Shown one piece after another: positions 8,141 to 11,397 of a stretch of DNA of 11,397 nucleotides. The DNA lies in the NCBI GenBank assembly GCA_016946835.1, contig JACVTC010000700.1, forward strand, positions 1-11,397, read 5' to 3'. Origin of the DNA: Neocallimastix lanati (nom. inval.). Its lineage: Eukaryota; Neocallimastigomycota; Neocallimastigomycetes; Neocallimastigales; Neocallimastigaceae. Position 1 is the stretch's first letter; every line of letters begins with the position of its first letter. A program made the translations under genes and the position numbers. Below the pieces are notes generated by a model. That model did no database searches. It was not told the origin of the DNA and saw nothing but the letters and a program-made list of their open reading frames with translations.

Positions 8141-8243
8141 TTAAGATAATAACATATTTTTAAACTTTATTTATATAAAAATATTGGATTTTTTTATTAA
8201 GAATTTTGTAAGTATTAATTAATTGTAATTCGACAAATTTTAT

Positions 8244-8277
8244 TGATCATTTTAAATAGTAATATTTAAAATGATCA
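8244..8277. repeat. Perfect 14-bp inverted repeat with a 6-base loop
   Basis: TGATCATTTTAAAT at 8244-8257 is exactly complementary to ATTTAAAATGATCA at 8264-8277, separated by AGTAAT. It could form a hairpin in RNA or a small cruciform in DNA. No gene ends nearby, so a terminator role is not supported. Confidence 0.85.
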
Positions 8278-8776
8278 TTAAAAAATAAAAAAAAAATAAG
8301 TAATTAATTTTTATTTTTAATCAATAATTTTAATATTAAATCTCCTAAACACTTCAACCATAAATCAAAGAATTCATTTCTTTTTTCTTTTTTTAATGGA
8401 ATTTCCATATTTATATAATATTTAAAGTATTTATTTTCATCAGTTCGTCTTATTTTTTTTTTCCTTATTATTATTATATATTTAAATATATTTATTTATT
8501 TATTTATTTATTTTAATTACACATTTAAATATATTGCAATTTTTCTTTATTATTTAATTATATATTTAAATATGTTTATTACATTTTTTTTAATTTATTT
8601 AATTTTATATTTAATTATTTAATTATATATTTAGTTATGATTGCATAGAAAACTTAAAAATGTATGGCTTTATTTTTATAAGTCATATTTCGAAATGCAC
8701 GATTGAGAAATGCACTTCAAATTTTAATCTAATTTGACATTATTTATTAAAATTGTTTACTTACTATACTTTTTAA
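8278..8776. other. AT-rich DNA, no gene seen
   Basis: No coding pattern. It contains TTTA-type tetranucleotide repeats (8490-8512) and a doubled GAAATGCAC (about 8693 and 8708), which shares the TGCA(C/T) element of the nearby terminal-repeat-like motif. Confidence 0.5.
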
Positions 8777-8798
8777 ACGCCACATTTTCAAAAATGCA
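8777..8798 (-). repeat. Terminal-repeat-like motif, copy 2
   Basis: ACGCCACATTTTCAAAAATGCA is, on the minus strand, TGCATTTTTGAAAATGTGGCGT. That is close to the 7896 copy (TGCATCTCACAATGTGGCGT) in inverted orientation; the matching continues with AAAAAGTATAG against TTTTCATATATAG. Confidence 0.55.
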
Positions 8799-9660
8799 AA
8801 AAATTTTAATTCATATACTTATTTTAAAGATATATAAAACAAAAGTTTTATATTAATGTAAAGAATATTTTTTAAAGAATATTTTATTTTTAAAAACATT
8901 TAAAGATTTATATATATATATTTTTTTAAAGAATCTTTAAATGATATATGATATATTTTTTTATTTATTTCATTTAATAAATAATTATTTTATAATATTT
9001 ATTAACTTTTATATTTATATCATTAGTTTTATTAATATTTTTATATAGTTTAAACTTTAAAATAAAATATTTTATACAATAAATTGAAAATTTTATATGT
9101 CTTTGTGAAAAAACATTTATTGAATATTCTTAAAAATAAGATATTCATTAAAAAATGAAATATATAATTTTTGAAAAAAATATTTCTAACCTTTTAAGTT
9201 TATTTAATCAATTCATTAATATGTAAAATATCTAAAAATTAAAAGTTTTTTATATTTCTAAAAAAAAAAAAAAAAAAATTTAAAAAATAAAGTATTTGTT
9301 GAAAATTTCAATATATATTTTATAAATCTACAAAAAATATTCAAAAAAAAAAATAAATAAATAAATATAATATAAATTAAAAAGGTTTATATACCTTAAA
9401 TATATATATATATATATGAAATCTTTAAATATTTATATATATAAAAAAAAAAAGATTCCTTAAATATTCTTAAAAATAAAATATCCTTTAAAAAAATCTT
9501 TATATTAATATAAAAATAAAATTAGAAGGTTTATATCTTTAAGATAAATTAATATATAAATATATAAATAAAATATTCTTTAAAAATAAAATATTTAAAG
9601 TATTTGAAAAAAAAAAAATTTTTTTTTAACCTTCTATGTTTATTTGTTTAAGGTTTTTAT
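8799..9660. other. AT-rich DNA with dispersed copies of the 18-bp repeat in both orientations
   Basis: Segments like AAAGAATATTTTATTTTTAA (8874) and their reverse complements (AAAATATTCTTTAAAAATAA near 9570) face each other across about 700 bases. AACCTT(T/C)TA-GTTTATTT occurs at about 9188 and 9629. A TA repeat lies at 9400-9417, with A runs at 9260-9278 and 9607-9618. No gene is visible. This looks like eroded repeat or transposon DNA. Confidence 0.55.
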
Positions 9661-9663
9661 TAA

Positions 9664-9783
9664 ATTATTTATATACAACAGAGTGTCAACCCTGAAAATA
9701 CAGTAATACAGGCTAGCAGGGCCAATGACTCTGAAGGAGAAGACCATAATTTTTTTCAGATAGTTAATTCAAATCCTAATTCA
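9664..9783 (+). other. Isolated coding-like patch of 40 codons
   Basis: Open frame without an ATG, ending at a TAA at 9784. Its peptide is non-repetitive and acidic (IIYIQQSVNPENTVIQASRA, then NDSEGEDHNFFQIVNSNPNS). Base composition from 9680 to 9765 is clearly less AT-rich than the surroundings, as for real coding DNA in such a genome. I do not recognise the protein. It may be a last exon, with ATACAACAG at 9673-9681 as a possible acceptor, or a relic of a gene or transposon. Confidence 0.35.
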
Positions 9784-9883
9784 TAAGGAGATGAGGTTTA
9801 AATTAATTTATACACTTTATTAAAAAAGCATGTATTTTATAAAAGAATAAATAAATAAAGATTAAAGTTCACAATAATTGAGG

Positions 9884-9887
<4 letters not shown>

Positions 9888-9930
<43 letters not shown>

Positions 9931-9963
9931 AATCTATTATTAGATTCAAAAAAAAAAAAAAAA
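9888..9963. repeat. A-rich tract with an internal hairpin
   Basis: A30 (9888-9917), a G, A14, then AATCTATTATTAGATT (a short palindrome at about 9931-9946), then A16. Minus-strand translation gives poly-Phe and accounts for an apparent reading frame there. Confidence 0.8.
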
Positions 9964-10010
9964 TAATTTATATAATATATATACGTCACTTTTGCAGTAA
10001 CGAAAAATAG

Positions 10011-10047
10011 AGGACGCCACATTTCATGCATAGTCCCCTTATGAAAT
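10011..10047 (-). repeat. Terminal-repeat-like motif, copy 3, next to a small palindrome
   Basis: ACGCCACATTTCATGCATAG followed by TCCCC matches the reverse complement of the 7888-7915 copy, including its GGGA end. ATTTCAT (10021) and ATGAAAT (10041) are inverted around the TCCCC. The flanks at 9984-10060 are less AT-rich than the surroundings. Confidence 0.55.
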
Positions 10048-10060
10048 GTAACACTCCTTA

Positions 10061-11397
10061 AGTTAATATACAAATAAAAAAGATAATATTTTAAAAATAT
10101 TCATTAAATATATAAATTATTAGTATTTATATAATTATTTATAAGAAATGTTATTAGATAAATATCTTTGTTATTATTATTATTATAGATTGAAAATAAA
10201 AAGTAAAATAAAAAATAAAAATAAAAATTAAATTTAAACTACTATAACCATTATTTTTACTCATAATACTTTAAATATCATTTAATAAATATAATACATA
10301 ATATTATACATCTTATTACTTCTTTTAACTTTTTTTTAAAAAAAATAAAAAAAAAAAAAAACAATAAAATTTAAAACTAATAATTATTACTACTGTAATT
10401 ATAAATAATCATTAAAAATAAAAATAAATTTTTACAATTGTAGATAATAAAAAACTATTAAAAAAAAGGTAAAGCCTCGAGATAGTGGATACTTAATTAC
10501 TATAGGGCAAATGAAATTTTGAGTCTTAAAATGTAATAATTTAAAATTTAATCCTAATGATCTGTCATAGTATTTGATTATAATATTTTACTAGAATGAC
10601 AATATATTATATATATTTAGTATTTGGTGTTAAAATAATTATTATTATTATTATTATTATTATTTTTTTTAAATCATATATTAAATTTTTTAAATACATT
10701 TAATAAATATATTCTTTTATTTACTGGTTTACTTAATACAATGTATTTAATTGTATTAAATATAATATACTTTTTAAAAAACATAAAAAGATTTTTAATA
10801 TTTGTTGTTAAGATTTATAGTTTTAATTAATAAGTATAATACAATAATGTTTTACAAAAGTAACCAAAAAATTAAATAATTTAATTTAAATAAACATTGC
10901 TAGTTTCTAAATTTTTTTTTTTTCTTTACGAAAAAATTTTAAAATTTATTTTATTATTTTCTTTTATAAAGATGAAAAAAAATTTTGAATAATAATAAAT
11001 AAACAAAAATAGTATAAATAATTATATAATATTTTAATGAGAAAATAAATTATTAAATATCATAGTAAATATAAAAGAAATTTAATAATATTAATATTTA
11101 ATAAAGAATAATTTGTTATTTATTATAATTATTTTCAACTTGTGAATAAATAATTATTATAATATACCATATCTACATTATTAAAATATTATTATTACAT
11201 ATCTATTTTTAAATCAGATATTTCTAAAATATCATTAATTTATTATCTAATTACATATTCATATAAATAAATTTTTATATTTTAAAAAATAAATTTTTAT
11301 TTTAATAAATATAATTTATCATATATAATTTTAATATAAAATTATAAATATTTAATTTATTTTATATATTATAATATTTATAAAATATTAATTTAGA
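10061..11397. other. AT-rich DNA to the window end, no gene seen
   Basis: No convincing coding frame on either strand. It contains a short ATT array (10637-10663), a small palindrome AATACAAT/ATTGTATT (10736-10758), and a less AT-rich island at about 10468-10530 (AAAGCCTCGAGATAGTGG). That island has no tRNA B-box and no open frame. The final 300 bases are almost purely A and T. Confidence 0.6.

Noticed and set aside
9837-10073. Minus-strand 78-codon frame starting MYINLRSVTFHKGTMHEM
   Set aside because: The second half is poly-Phe from A runs. The first half overlaps the repeated terminal-like motif and shows no domain; no promoter or homologue is recognisable.
10464-10540. Possible tRNA or small RNA around AAAGCCTCGAGATAGTGG
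   Set aside because: No GGTTCRANNCC-type B-box and no cloverleaf arms could be drawn; the island is short and has no further support.
1-11397. CRISPR array or prokaryotic operon structure
   Set aside because: Repeats lack unique spacers of constant length, and the only real gene is intron-containing with Asn runs, so the window is eukaryotic.

Overview
The window is extremely A+T-rich eukaryotic DNA with long pure T and A runs, trinucleotide arrays (AAT/ATT), and one gene rich in asparagine runs encoded by AAT/AAC. This pattern is typical of dictyostelid social amoebae such as Dictyostelium discoideum. The species is inferred from composition and gene style only, not from a database match.

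Layout. (1) 194-2026, minus strand: the one convincing gene, a split gene for a bZIP transcription factor. Its basic region and zipper closely follow the fungal CYS3/MetR sulfur-regulator pattern, and it carries an unusual cysteine-rich C-terminus. Exons 2 and 3 join cleanly across a 291-bp AT-rich intron. The exon 1/exon 2 junction (about 1501-1656) is ambiguous: either a short intron or frame damage. (2) 2027-5300: a long gene-free stretch of homopolymers, two opposed trinucleotide arrays (3304-3367 and 3509-3603) and a large heptanucleotide array (about 4573-4990). (3) 5454-6060, plus strand: a decayed Mutator-like (MULE) transposase, broken by frameshifts and stops but still showing the DGTF and TNNxxESFNxxL blocks. 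(4) 6150-6650: a nest of inverted repeats with about 110-bp arms around a strikingly GC-richer loop, a MITE-like element directly downstream of the MULE relic. (5) 6810-10060: repeats of several periods (227-248, 53 and about 18 bp), a perfect 14-bp hairpin, three copies of a terminal-repeat-like motif (7896, 8777, 10014) and an isolated coding-like patch (9664-9783). I read this as degraded mobile-element DNA. (6) 10060-11397: AT-rich DNA without a supportable gene.

The regulatory gene and the repeat zone show no functional link. The best leads are the cysteine tail on a CYS3-like bZIP outside fungi, the GC-rich island inside the inverted-repeat element next to the MULE relic, and the possible uncharacterised element bounded near 7888 and 10036. 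I found no tRNA, rRNA or CRISPR array. Many predicted reading frames in the low-complexity DNA (poly-Tyr, poly-Leu, poly-Phe, or a YYLLFII period) are translations of simple repeats and are not annotated as genes.
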